A stretch of DNA of 64,000 nucleotides from Marinobacter mobilis (lineage in GTDB: Bacteria; Pseudomonadota; Gammaproteobacteria; Pseudomonadales; Oleiphilaceae). Under the pieces are notes generated by a model, which ran no database searches, was not told where the DNA came from, and was given only the letters and a program-made list of their open reading frames with translations. The stretch spans positions 393,801 through 457,800 of the forward strand of contig NZ_FNNE01000003.1 of assembly GCF_900106945.1 (NCBI RefSeq), given 5' to 3'. The position numbers and the translations under genes are program-made. Shown here one piece after another: positions 36,872 through 45,392 of this stretch; the first letter of the stretch is position 1, and each line of letters starts with the position of its first letter.

Positions 36872-36890
36872 TTGTAACAACTTGTAACAA
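36872..36890. repeat. Two tandem TTGTAACAA repeats
   Basis: TTGTAACAA occurs at 36872-36880 and 36882-36890, ten bases apart, so both would face the same side of the helix. Each copy is nearly self-complementary. They lie upstream of the minus-strand gene starting at 36835 and could bind a regulator. Confidence 0.55.
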
Positions 36891-36998
36891 GCCTCCAAGG
36901 GAACACCTTCCGGTTTTCAGGGTTTTACTTCGGCCAACGCCGGAACTGTGATGCAGCCAGCAGAGCAAGCGCGGGCCAGTTCTCGCTCGAAAGGACAG

Positions 36999-38465
36999 CT
37001 AGCAGGTGGGCAGGGTTTGCAGCGCCAGCCGTCGGCGAATCACCCGGGACAGCTTGTCGATGCCGATGTTGAGAAGGGCCGTAATGGCGATCAGAACAAG
37101 TGCCCGATCGAACTGGATGTTCTGGATTGCACTGTCGACAAAAAAGCCGAGGGTGTAGATCCCCAGAATGCCGAGTATGGCGGTCTCCCGCATGATGATT
37201 TCCCAGCGATAGAACAGCAGGGCAAGAAAGGATCGGTACACCCGGGGAACGATTTCATAGCCGTACCGGTTCAGCCCCCGGGGCGCATCCGCCCTGAGCG
37301 ACAGGTTACTGGACTGACGGCCAACCAGGTGGCCAATGATTCCGCCGTTGTGCAAGGCCAGGGCGACCACCGCAGGGAGCATTGAAGGGCCCCAGACCTG
37401 CAGCAGGATGTAGGCCAGCATGTACTCTGGAGTTGACCTCAGAATAACCAGGAACACGTGACCACCCAGGCGCCCGGCAGGCCGGCCAAACTGCGTGGAA
37501 ATCAGAGGGAACGTCATCAGCGCGATGATTCCGGTCAGCACCAACGCCATTTGAGTCAGCAGGAGTGTATTCCAGATACCAGGCATGGCTTCGGTGATGA
37601 GAATATCCGCGCCCCAATCGAACAGACCAGCAAGCCCATCGCCATGACGCAGAGGGGCTGGAATGATATCCTCCGTGAAAAAGCGCGAGACATTATCCCA
37701 GATGATCGGAAAACCTTCCCCCAGACAGAAAGGGGCAGCGATCAGGAAAAACGGCAGTGTCTGGCGGCGAAGCCAGAGGGGGATCGTCGCGATGACCACG
37801 TAAAACAGGATCAGCATCGCCCCTGCTTCGGAATACAGCCCCTGTGCGAAGGACGATTCCAGGTAGAAGCCAAGCGTGGGCAGCCCGACGAAGCCAAGCA
37901 CAGCACTCGATCGAAGCCCGCATTCCAGCCGGTAAGCCGTGTAAGTCTTGATCTGTTCCCAGCACTGGGGGAGCAGAGCGAACAGATACGTCGATATCAG
38001 CCCCGTTCCCTTGGGAAGCGCCCTTGCAGGCTCCGGATCAACTTCGTCAAGAATCTCCGAATAAACCTTGGCGAATATACCGGAGTAGGGGATCGCTATA
38101 GCGAGCACTCCGGTTAGCGGATGAAAGCCAAAAAACTGGAGAAAGATGAGCGCCCAGAACAACTCATGCACCGCGCGTATTGTCCCGCAGAAGATCCGTA
38201 CCGCGCTCCAGCGGTAGGCCAGTGCGAGCAGGAACCCGACCGCGCTGCCCAGTGCCACGCCAACAAAGGCGAAGGCGAGCGTGCGCAGCAGCGCCGTTGC
38301 CAGCCCTTGGTACGAGAAGAAATCCGGCGTAACGAGTCCGAGGAAGAAATTACCCAAATCCTTCCACGGGTTGGCAGCACTGATGGACAGATCGGCCAGC
38401 AGCAGGCAGCCAACGGCAATGACGATGAAAAACAGACTGACGCGGACGGTGGGGAACGAGAACAT
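36999..38465 (-). CDS. Fused double-domain ABC permease, PhnE-like (putative selenium transporter)
   Basis: A 488-residue protein holding two permease domains in tandem, each with about six membrane helices. EAA-type loops occur near residues 150-165 (EPARALPKGTG) and 390-405 (DAPRGLNRYG). Normal PhnE is a single domain of about 260 residues, so this is an internal fusion. It lies 10 nt after the PhnC-like ATPase gene and completes a three-gene importer downstream of a SelD fusion. PhnDCE-like transporters beside selD have been proposed to import oxidised selenium compounds; phosphonate or phosphite is the alternative. Confidence 0.82.
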   Translation of the reverse strand: MFSFPTVRVSLFFIVIAVGCLLLADLSISAANPWKDLGNFFLGLVTPDFFSYQGLATALLRTLAFAFVGVALGSAVGFLLALAYRWSAVRIFCGTIRAVHELFWALIFLQFFGFHPLTGVLAIAIPYSGIFAKVYSEILDEVDPEPARALPKGTGLISTYLFALLPQCWEQIKTYTAYRLECGLRSSAVLGFVGLPTLGFYLESSFAQGLYSEAGAMLILFYVVIATIPLWLRRQTLPFFLIAAPFCLGEGFPIIWDNVSRFFTEDIIPAPLRHGDGLAGLFDWGADILITEAMPGIWNTLLLTQMALVLTGIIALMTFPLISTQFGRPAGRLGGHVFLVILRSTPEYMLAYILLQVWGPSMLPAVVALALHNGGIIGHLVGRQSSNLSLRADAPRGLNRYGYEIVPRVYRSFLALLFYRWEIIMRETAILGILGIYTLGFFVDSAIQNIQFDRALVLIAITALLNIGIDKLSRVIRRRLALQTLPTC

Positions 38466-38475
38466 GGCTGGCCCG

Positions 38476-39126
38476 TCAGTACAGCGGCAGGATGTCGGCC
38501 TTACTCAGCCGGCTGCTGGGCTCGTCCAGCGCAATCATGCCATCGGCGACACCAACAATCCGGTCACAATATCTCAAGGCCAGGTCGACATCATGCAGGG
38601 CAATCAGGTAACTGTTGAAATGCTCATTAAGCAGCGCCATCACCTTGTCAGCCAGCGGCCCATCAAGGGCTGAGACCGGCTCATCAGCGATCAGGGTGCC
38701 TGCACCCTGATAGATCGCGCGGGCAATGGCGACCCGCTGCCGCTGGCCGCCTGACAGCGAGGCCAGTGGGGACCACTGCTTGTCAGCAATCGACAGGCGT
38801 TTCAGGATGGTGCCGACCGCCTGACGGTCCTTGCTGAAAGGGCGGAGCAGCGTCAGGGCGTTGTACCAGCTGGAACGTTGATTTACCCGGCCCATGTAGA
38901 CGTTATGGAACACCGACAGCGCGGGCACCAGACCAAGATCCTGTGGCACCAGGGCAATCTCTGGCCCGCAGTGTTCCCAGGCCAGTTTTAGCAGGGTGGA
39001 TTTACCCGCACCACTTTTGCCGACCAGCGCCACGCGCTCACCTGCATTCACCTCAAGGGAAAGCGGGCCGAGTACCCGCCTGCCGTTGAAGGATGCTGAT
39101 AGCTCGTTAAGCGCAATGACGGTCAT
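38476..39126 (-). CDS. ABC transporter ATP-binding protein, PhnC-like
   Basis: A 216-residue compact ATPase: Walker A LVGKSGAGKST, Q-loop VPQDLGLVP, signature LSGGQRQR, Walker B ADEPVSALD and H-loop LHDVDLAL. The Walker B segment reads TLIADEPVS, typical of phosphonate-type importers. It starts at the base where the substrate-binding gene stops (TAATG). Confidence 0.9.
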   Translation of the reverse strand: MTVIALNELSASFNGRRVLGPLSLEVNAGERVALVGKSGAGKSTLLKLAWEHCGPEIALVPQDLGLVPALSVFHNVYMGRVNQRSSWYNALTLLRPFSKDRQAVGTILKRLSIADKQWSPLASLSGGQRQRVAIARAIYQGAGTLIADEPVSALDGPLADKVMALLNEHFNSYLIALHDVDLALRYCDRIVGVADGMIALDEPSSRLSKADILPLY

Positions 39127-39995
39127 TAATCGAGGATACCAATCTGCTCAGCAACCACACGAATCGGCTCATAATCTGCGTTTTCGGCCGGAATAAATCG
39201 GGTGCGGGGAAAGCTGGCCAGCAGTTCAGGGTCGTCGAGATCAAGCAGCGCCTGGCGAACCCGGTCCTTAAAGCCAGCGCCGAAACGCTCATCCACATCC
39301 CCACGGACCGTCCATTGATAGTCCGGGTAACTCGGGGTACGCCAGATTACACTGACGGCCTCGGTATCGATGTTGCCGTCTGCCAGCTCCTTCTCCCACA
39401 CCTGAAAGTTGAGCGCGCCAACCTCAAACGTACCCGCCTCAACCAGACGCAGTGTTCGGGTATGGTTTCCACTGAATCCTACACGGGAGAAAACCTCTTC
39501 CGGGGCTGCTTCAAAGTGCTCTCGCACGAAATGCTCAGGCATCAGGCGGCCGGACGTTGAACCCTTGGACCCAAAGGTGAACGTGCGATCGCGAAGATCC
39601 TCCTGCAGGGCGTCTGACTCTGAGAGGCCGGTATTACGATGGGCGATGAAGTAGGTTTCAAAGGCCTGATCCTCAAGCCCCTGGGCGAGCGCTTCAGACC
39701 CCGGAACCAGGCGACGGGCCTGAACGCCAGACAAACCACCAAACCAGGCAAGCTGGACCTGATTGTTACGAAATGCGGTAACCGCGGCAGCGTAGGACTT
39801 CACCGGGATATAGCGAACATCCACATCGAGCTGCTCGGACAGGTAGTCCGCCACACCCTGGAAGCGCTCAACCAACCGGGTTTCATCTTCATCAGGAATG
39901 GCGGTAAACACAAACGTGTCCGCCAGAGTAGATGCAGAGAATGGAAAAACAAACGTTAGCACCAGCAAACAGTGGAGGGTCAGTGATCGCAGCAT
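39126..39995 (-). CDS. Periplasmic substrate-binding protein, PhnD-like (putative selenate/selenite binding)
   Basis: A 289-residue protein with signal peptide (hydrophobic LLVLTFVFPFSA, cleavage after LA near 20). Family blocks FTAIPDEDETRLVERF, YIPVKSYAAAVTAFRNNQVQLAWFGG and GSKGSTSGRLMPE match the PhnD/phosphate-phosphite-phosphonate binding family. The ATG at 39995 has AGGGA 7 nt upstream; the ATG at 40013 has none. A PhnD branch named putative selenate-binding protein is, as I recall it, defined by such selD neighbourhoods. Ligand therefore inferred from context only. Confidence 0.82.
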   Translation of the reverse strand: MLRSLTLHCLLVLTFVFPFSASTLADTFVFTAIPDEDETRLVERFQGVADYLSEQLDVDVRYIPVKSYAAAVTAFRNNQVQLAWFGGLSGVQARRLVPGSEALAQGLEDQAFETYFIAHRNTGLSESDALQEDLRDRTFTFGSKGSTSGRLMPEHFVREHFEAAPEEVFSRVGFSGNHTRTLRLVEAGTFEVGALNFQVWEKELADGNIDTEAVSVIWRTPSYPDYQWTVRGDVDERFGAGFKDRVRQALLDLDDPELLASFPRTRFIPAENADYEPIRVVAEQIGILD

Positions 39996-40119
39996 GGGAA
40001 CATCCCTGGTCATTTAATCGCGTATTGGGGCGCAATAACCCGCAATTTAAAAGGGCAACAAGGATACCGGGAAACGCCCTGGCAATGTAGATGCCGCACT
40101 GGAAAAAATCGCCCGGGCG

Positions 40120-42390
40120 CTATTCCCGAAGGGTGATGGGCTCTAACTGATCGGACTGAGCAGAAATCCGGCCAACAACCACAGCCGAAGGATAGCCAAG
40201 GCAATGCAACTGCTGAAGACAGGATTCGACCCGGGATTCAGGAATACCTGCCAGCAACCCACCAGCAGTCTGGGGATCAAACAGAAGCGGGTAACGCGGA
40301 TGCTTTACCCAACGCTCCAGATCGCGAATGCCACGTCGCGAGCGCACATTTGCAGGCTGCAATGAGCTGAGTATCCCGGCTGCCACGGTCTCTTCCGCAC
40401 CTGCCAGCACGGGGAGGGCTGAGAGATCGAGCTCTGCGTCGACACCCGAAGGCTTGGTCATCTCAATTAGATGCCCTAGCACCCCGAACCCCGTGATGTC
40501 CGTGCAGGCTTGCGCACCATGTTCGCGCAGGCACCCAGCGGCGGCCTGATTAGAGACCTGCATCGATTCAAGCGCCTCATCAATCCAGCGGCCTTTGGCC
40601 TGCAGTCGCCCATGAGCGGCGAACAGCGTGCCTGTTCCAACGGGCTTGGTCAGCACCAGGCAATCGCCCGGGCGCAACCCGCCTTTGCTCAGCACCTGAT
40701 CCGGATCGATTAAGCCATTAACGGCGAAGCCCAGCGCAAGCTCCTGACCCTCGCCGGTATGGCCACCCACCAGCGCACAACCAGCCGCATTAAGAACCTC
40801 AATCGCCCCCGACATCATCTGAAAGACGACATCCTCAGTTTTTGACTCAATACCGTAAGGCACCGTCGCAATCGCGGTGGCGCTTTGAGGCTCCGCACCC
40901 ATGGCAAAGATGTCACCAAGGCTGTGATTAGCCGCTACCTTTCCAAGAATGTAGGGGTCATCAATGAATGCGCGAAAAAAATCGACGGTATGAACAACCG
41001 CTTTGCCCGGAGGCACCGTAAGTACCGCAGCGTCATCTGGCGAGTGCAGGCCAACCAGGATGTCATCCCGCGCAACCGGCTGCAGCTTGCCAAGCGCCCG
41101 GGATAGCACGGTACTGCCAACCTTCGCGCCGCATCCGCCACAGCGCATGGCAAGTGCGGAGATCGCCTGCGAGGCGTCCTGCTGGCTAACGGCGGCCGTG
41201 GTGTCAACGCTGGCTGCCGGGGGCTGCATCTCAGGCAGATCGTTAAAACGCGCCATAAAGCGTCGATCGATCCAGTCTTTCCATCGCCAGAGCAGCTGCC
41301 CCCGGGCAAACAGATTCCCTCTGGAGGCGACAGCGTAACGATTGCCGGTACTGATCAGCGCCAGCCAGCGTTTTTGAGGACGATAGGGTTTGGGCTCCAG
41401 GCCCTGTGCGACGCGGGCAAGGTTATCGGCGAGCGGGCGCCCCTGGCGAACCGCAAAAACGCCGGCCTTTTCCCGGGGGTGGTTCATCATTGCAGCGATG
41501 TCGCCTGCGGCGAACACCCGAGGGTCTGCCGGACTTTGCAGGGTATCTGTAACGTTGATGAAGCCCCGCAGGTCGAGGTCCAGCCCGGCCTCTTTCAGCC
41601 AGGACTGGCCTGCAGCGTTGGTTGCCCAGAGCACCTCGTCTACCGGTATGACGTTACTGTTTGCGAGCACCACCTGAGCAGGCGCCACTTCCTGGACCGC
41701 GGCACCAAGATGGACCTGTACGCTCCGCTCACTCAATACAGACTCAAAGGTACGGCGCACTCGGGCGTTGTGGGTCGGTAGAATTTGGCTGGCCGAGTCG
41801 ATCAGATGGAACTGCAGCTGTCCCCGGTCAACCCCGCGCTGGGCAAACAGGCGCTGCAATCGATACTGCATGGCAAGGGTCAGCTCGACCCCGCCGGCAC
41901 CAGCCCCAACAATCGCAATGGACAGAGGGCCGATATGCGCAGACATGCGCTCCAGTAATTGCCGCCAATGACTGTCGAAGCCATGAATAGGTTTGACGGC
42001 AATGGCGTGCTCGGCCGCTCCGCCCACACCGGAAAGCTGGGGGGATGACCCGATGTTAATGGAGACCAGATCATAGGGCACCGCAGGCCTGCTGCGGCAG
42101 ATCACTTGTTGGGCGTTACGATCCAGGCCTACGACCTCATCACGGAAAAAACGCGCTCCAGCGAACTCAGCCAGGCAACTGAGATCAATATGAACGTCGT
42201 CATAGTCGTAATGTCCGGCGATATAGCCAGGCAGCATGCCGGAGTAGGGGGTGTGGGTGTCGCGGCAAATCAGGGTAAGGCGTACGCCAGGAACGGGGTT
42301 CATCGCAAAATGCCTCAGAACCCCGACATGACTGTGACCGCCACCTATCAGGACAATGTCCTGTAATACAGGCTGTTCGGTCGTATGCAT
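40120..42390 (-). CDS. selD: FAD/NAD(P) oxidoreductase fused to selenide, water dikinase (SelD)
   Basis: A 756-residue two-domain protein. Residues 1-385 are an NDH-2-like pyridine nucleotide-disulfide oxidoreductase (GGGHSHVGVL FAD motif; VFAAGDIAAM second motif). Residues about 410-756 are SelD: CGGCGAKV supplies the active cysteine and lysine (C17/K20 in E. coli), and DDAAVL and HSLGDIFAMG bind ATP/Mg. SelD makes selenophosphate; the flavoprotein half may reduce a selenium compound to selenide for it. Such fusions are known in diverse lineages. Its start overlaps the preceding gene's stop by one base (TAATG). Confidence 0.94.
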   Translation of the reverse strand: MHTTEQPVLQDIVLIGGGHSHVGVLRHFAMNPVPGVRLTLICRDTHTPYSGMLPGYIAGHYDYDDVHIDLSCLAEFAGARFFRDEVVGLDRNAQQVICRSRPAVPYDLVSINIGSSPQLSGVGGAAEHAIAVKPIHGFDSHWRQLLERMSAHIGPLSIAIVGAGAGGVELTLAMQYRLQRLFAQRGVDRGQLQFHLIDSASQILPTHNARVRRTFESVLSERSVQVHLGAAVQEVAPAQVVLANSNVIPVDEVLWATNAAGQSWLKEAGLDLDLRGFINVTDTLQSPADPRVFAAGDIAAMMNHPREKAGVFAVRQGRPLADNLARVAQGLEPKPYRPQKRWLALISTGNRYAVASRGNLFARGQLLWRWKDWIDRRFMARFNDLPEMQPPAASVDTTAAVSQQDASQAISALAMRCGGCGAKVGSTVLSRALGKLQPVARDDILVGLHSPDDAAVLTVPPGKAVVHTVDFFRAFIDDPYILGKVAANHSLGDIFAMGAEPQSATAIATVPYGIESKTEDVVFQMMSGAIEVLNAAGCALVGGHTGEGQELALGFAVNGLIDPDQVLSKGGLRPGDCLVLTKPVGTGTLFAAHGRLQAKGRWIDEALESMQVSNQAAAGCLREHGAQACTDITGFGVLGHLIEMTKPSGVDAELDLSALPVLAGAEETVAAGILSSLQPANVRSRRGIRDLERWVKHPRYPLLFDPQTAGGLLAGIPESRVESCLQQLHCLGYPSAVVVGRISAQSDQLEPITLRE

Positions 42391-42992
42391 TAAAGCAGTT
42401 TCTTGGCTTCACCGGACCATTGATCAAAACCCTTCATCTTTGCAAACGCCTGCAGCTTTTCTTTCTCGGCGGCAGACGGGTTTGCAATCTGGTCAATGCT
42501 GTTAATGCCCAGGTCGGCCATTTTCTTGGCGGTCGCAGGACCGATGCCCTTCACGAGGGTCAGGTCGCTCTTATTGAGAGCCTTGGCTGCAGGCGCAGCC
42601 TTCTTGGCCGGAGCCTTTTTCGCCGCAGGCTTCTTGGCTGCAGCCGGTTTTGCCTTGGCGCCACCGGTTGCCTTGGCTGGAGATTTGGCGACAGAAGCCT
42701 TCTCTGCGGTCTTGCTGGCGATCCCCAGGCGATCCATAACCGCATTCTGAATATCCTGGAATTCACCCAGCCGACGCTCCATTTCGTCATGGAAACGCTT
42801 CATTTCACGTTCACGCAGATCATCAATCTCGCGCAGCAGCTTTTTAACGGGGTCCTGGATCTGGTTCTGCAGGCTATCGAACTGCTTGAGCGCATCATTG
42901 ATCAGTTTTTCGATCTGCGCAGAGGTCTTTTCAAATTCCTTGTTCACCTTTTTGACGATCTTGTCGACGCTAGGCTTTTCTTTTTTCGCCAT
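42390..42992 (-). CDS. Phasin-like protein with Ala/Lys linker and helix-hairpin-helix domain
   Basis: A 200-residue protein in three parts: a helical phasin-like domain (about 1-95), a histone-H1-like linker rich in AAKKP repeats (about 95-140), and a C-terminal helix-hairpin-helix domain with VKGIGPATAKKMADLGI. The first two parts recall PhaF, which links PHA granules to DNA; the HhH end could add sequence-independent DNA or nucleic-acid binding. It is translationally linked to selD, which is unexpected for a granule protein. Confidence 0.8.
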   Translation of the reverse strand: MAKKEKPSVDKIVKKVNKEFEKTSAQIEKLINDALKQFDSLQNQIQDPVKKLLREIDDLREREMKRFHDEMERRLGEFQDIQNAVMDRLGIASKTAEKASVAKSPAKATGGAKAKPAAAKKPAAKKAPAKKAAPAAKALNKSDLTLVKGIGPATAKKMADLGINSIDQIANPSAAEKEKLQAFAKMKGFDQWSGEAKKLL

Positions 42993-43149
42993 GATGGCTA
43001 TCTCCCGAATGTGTCAGTGTTTCAGCTAAATCTGCCTTACAACTACTACCGCTGTTCACCAGCGTTTTTATTGTCGGTGCTTTGTATTACAACAAATTAT
43101 TGTCAAAACTCCAGAGTGCTGGAGCAGGGCGGGACCAACGGCATTAAGG

Positions 43150-43548
43150 TCAGGCCAATTGCCTTATACTTGATGACGGACCGGAAGATCGCCTCGAACG
43201 CAATGACTGCTTTTTCCGGACGATATCGCGGATTCGCTTGAGCTGATCACAAATGGTTGAGCTCGGACCATCATCATTTTTAATAAAATCAATAGAGTAG
43301 AAGAAATTGCTGCAGTGCTTTCTGCGCTCGGTCACAAGCCCGCTAACACCCTTGGCACGAATGTTCTCTATGGGCATGTCCATGACCAATTCCAACTGAA
43401 GAGTATCACCGGGATTGAACACTTTATCGGTTTTCAGTACGCAACCAAATTGATTTAAATCAAAGAGCTGGGCTTCGACGACTTCCTTTTTGAATAGACC
43501 ATGCCTGATCTGGAAACAGGCAATAAGATCCGGTATCGCTTCGTTCAT
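43150..43548 (-). CDS. PilZ-like domain protein with degenerate motif
   Basis: A 132-residue soluble beta-barrel-like protein. DLNQFG at residues 30-35 corresponds to the (D/N)xSxxG motif of PilZ domains, but with N for S, and the upstream RxxxR motif is missing. It may be a PilZ fold that no longer binds cyclic di-GMP. The C terminus (residues 113-132) is very basic and serine rich. No operon partner. Confidence 0.55.
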   Translation of the reverse strand: MNEAIPDLIACFQIRHGLFKKEVVEAQLFDLNQFGCVLKTDKVFNPGDTLQLELVMDMPIENIRAKGVSGLVTERRKHCSNFFYSIDFIKNDDGPSSTICDQLKRIRDIVRKKQSLRSRRSSGPSSSIRQLA

Positions 43549-43717
43549 TTATACGTTATCCATAATCTTTCGTCGGCGCCGCCCACTGGGCACCTGAGCC
43601 ACTGACTGGTTAAACAATAGTCATGGCCGGTTCATTTTGCAATGATCTCAACCCGATAGAATGGGAGGCTCATGCAGTTCATCAACGCAGGCCTCCCGCC
43701 GATTCGACTCACAGACA

Positions 43718-45232
43718 CTACTGGAACCGGTATATTTCCCGCCGCCGGTCTTTGAGATTGGTCACCGAACCTTCGTTACGAACCAGCTTCAGCTTTTCCA
43801 GGTCGAGGTCAGAGAACATGATCATCTCAGTATTAGGCGTTGTTTCGGCCATCACCGCATCGTGAGGAAACGCAAAGTCCGACGGCGAAAACACCGATGA
43901 CTGCGCGTATTGTACATCCAGGTTCTCCACCTTGGGCAGGTTTCCGACACTTCCGGTAATCACCACATAGCATTCGTTTTCAATGGCCCTGGCCTGGGCA
44001 CAATGCCGGACCCGCAGGTAGCCGTTTTTCGTGTCGGTCCAGAATGGGACGCAGATAATATCCACGTCCTCCTCGGCCGCCATCCGCCCCAACTCAGGAA
44101 ACTCGATATCATAACAGATCATGATCGCCACACGACCTGCGTCCGTCTCAAACACGTTAAACAGATCACCCCCTTCAATGACCCAGTCCCGGCGCTCATG
44201 GGGGGTAATGTGAATTTTCATTTGCTCATCAACGCGCCCGTCACGATGACACAGGTACGAAACGTTGTAGACCCGATCATCGACCAGAATCGGCATCGAT
44301 CCAGTGATGATGTTGATGTTGTAACTGACCGCCATTTCCGACATCTGATCGCGGAATTGCTCGGTAAAGCCGGCCAGAAAACGGATGGCCCGGGTCTGAT
44401 CAATCTGGTCAGTCAGCCCCATGAGCGGCGCATTGAAGAATTCCGGAAACAGCGCAAAATCGCTTTTGTAGTTCGAGAGCGCATCGACAAAGTACTCAAC
44501 CTGACGCAGAACCTCTTCTACCGATCCAAACTCCCGCATCTGCCACTGCACCGCCCCCATCCGTACCTGGGTTTTCTTGGTTTTCAGCACCGCCTGAGGG
44601 GGCGTGTAGAGAATATTCCGCCACTCCAGTAGCGTCGCATAGCCCAGGGACTTCTGATCTTCCGGCAGATACTTGTGCATCAGGCGGGTAACCTGAAAAT
44701 CATTGGACAACTGGAACGTCAGGATCGGATCGTAGATCTCACGACGTGACACCCGCTGGATATATTCCTCAGGGCTGTACTGATCGGAGTACTTGAAATA
44801 GCTGGGAATACGCCCGCCCGCGAGAATGCCGCGAAGATTCATTGACCGGCACAGCTCTTTGCGTGCTTCGTACAGCCGACGACCCAGGCGGTAGCCCCTG
44901 TACTCAGGATGGATAAATACGTCGAGCCCGTACAGGGAATCCCCTTTTGGATTGTGCAGGATCTTCTGATTACGGAGGATCAGGTCATCATAGGTGTGAG
45001 GGTTGCTGAAGCGGTCATATTCAACGCTTACGGTGAGCGCCACCGCGACCAGTTCACCCGAATCCTCGATGCAGATCTGACCGTCCGGAAACTGCGCAAC
45101 CAGCGCCTTGATGGTATCCCTGGGCCAGGCCCCGCCAATGTCATCGTAAATGCTATCCATCAGCACGCGTAGCTGATCGTAATCCTCCGAGGTGAGGTTG
45201 CGGAGGTTCAGGTGGAGCTCTTCATGGGCCAT
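43718..45232 (-). CDS. GNAT acetyltransferase fused to a carbon-nitrogen hydrolase
   Basis: A 504-residue protein. Residues 5-200 form a GNAT domain with the acetyl-CoA loop HPEYRGYRLGRRLY (109-121). Residues 222-500 form a nitrilase-superfamily domain with catalytic triad E264 (LFPEFF), K339 (MKIHITP) and C373 (MICYDIEFPE). Fusions of this kind occur in many bacteria; the substrate is unknown, though an amide made by the first half and cleaved by the second is a logical idea. Single gene. Confidence 0.92.
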   Translation of the reverse strand: MAHEELHLNLRNLTSEDYDQLRVLMDSIYDDIGGAWPRDTIKALVAQFPDGQICIEDSGELVAVALTVSVEYDRFSNPHTYDDLILRNQKILHNPKGDSLYGLDVFIHPEYRGYRLGRRLYEARKELCRSMNLRGILAGGRIPSYFKYSDQYSPEEYIQRVSRREIYDPILTFQLSNDFQVTRLMHKYLPEDQKSLGYATLLEWRNILYTPPQAVLKTKKTQVRMGAVQWQMREFGSVEEVLRQVEYFVDALSNYKSDFALFPEFFNAPLMGLTDQIDQTRAIRFLAGFTEQFRDQMSEMAVSYNINIITGSMPILVDDRVYNVSYLCHRDGRVDEQMKIHITPHERRDWVIEGGDLFNVFETDAGRVAIMICYDIEFPELGRMAAEEDVDIICVPFWTDTKNGYLRVRHCAQARAIENECYVVITGSVGNLPKVENLDVQYAQSSVFSPSDFAFPHDAVMAETTPNTEMIMFSDLDLEKLKLVRNEGSVTNLKDRRREIYRFQ

Positions 45233-45392
45233 CAGCGGATCTCCTGGGCAAAGGCGTCGTATACCCGATAAATATAGGCGTGCCGGTTAAGTTTTCAGGA
45301 TTCTAGTCGAAATTTAAGGAGGCTCTTTAACTAACGAACCGTTCCAGTTCGACTAATCTCAACATAGAGATGGGACGCGAACAACAAGAGAG

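Noticed and set aside
36999..39995. Calling the transporter a phosphonate importer (phnCDE)
   Set aside because: No phosphonate lyase or phosphonatase gene is present and the operon is headed by selD; left as PhnDCE-like with selenium as a hypothesis.
40120..42390. A selenocysteine codon in SelD
   Set aside because: The active-site position is an ordinary cysteine codon; no in-frame TGA is needed.
43663..43697. GGGAGGC/GCCTCCC inverted repeat near the end of the GNAT-nitrilase gene
   Set aside because: The 21-nt loop and lack of a T-run make it a poor terminator; could be chance in GC-rich DNA.
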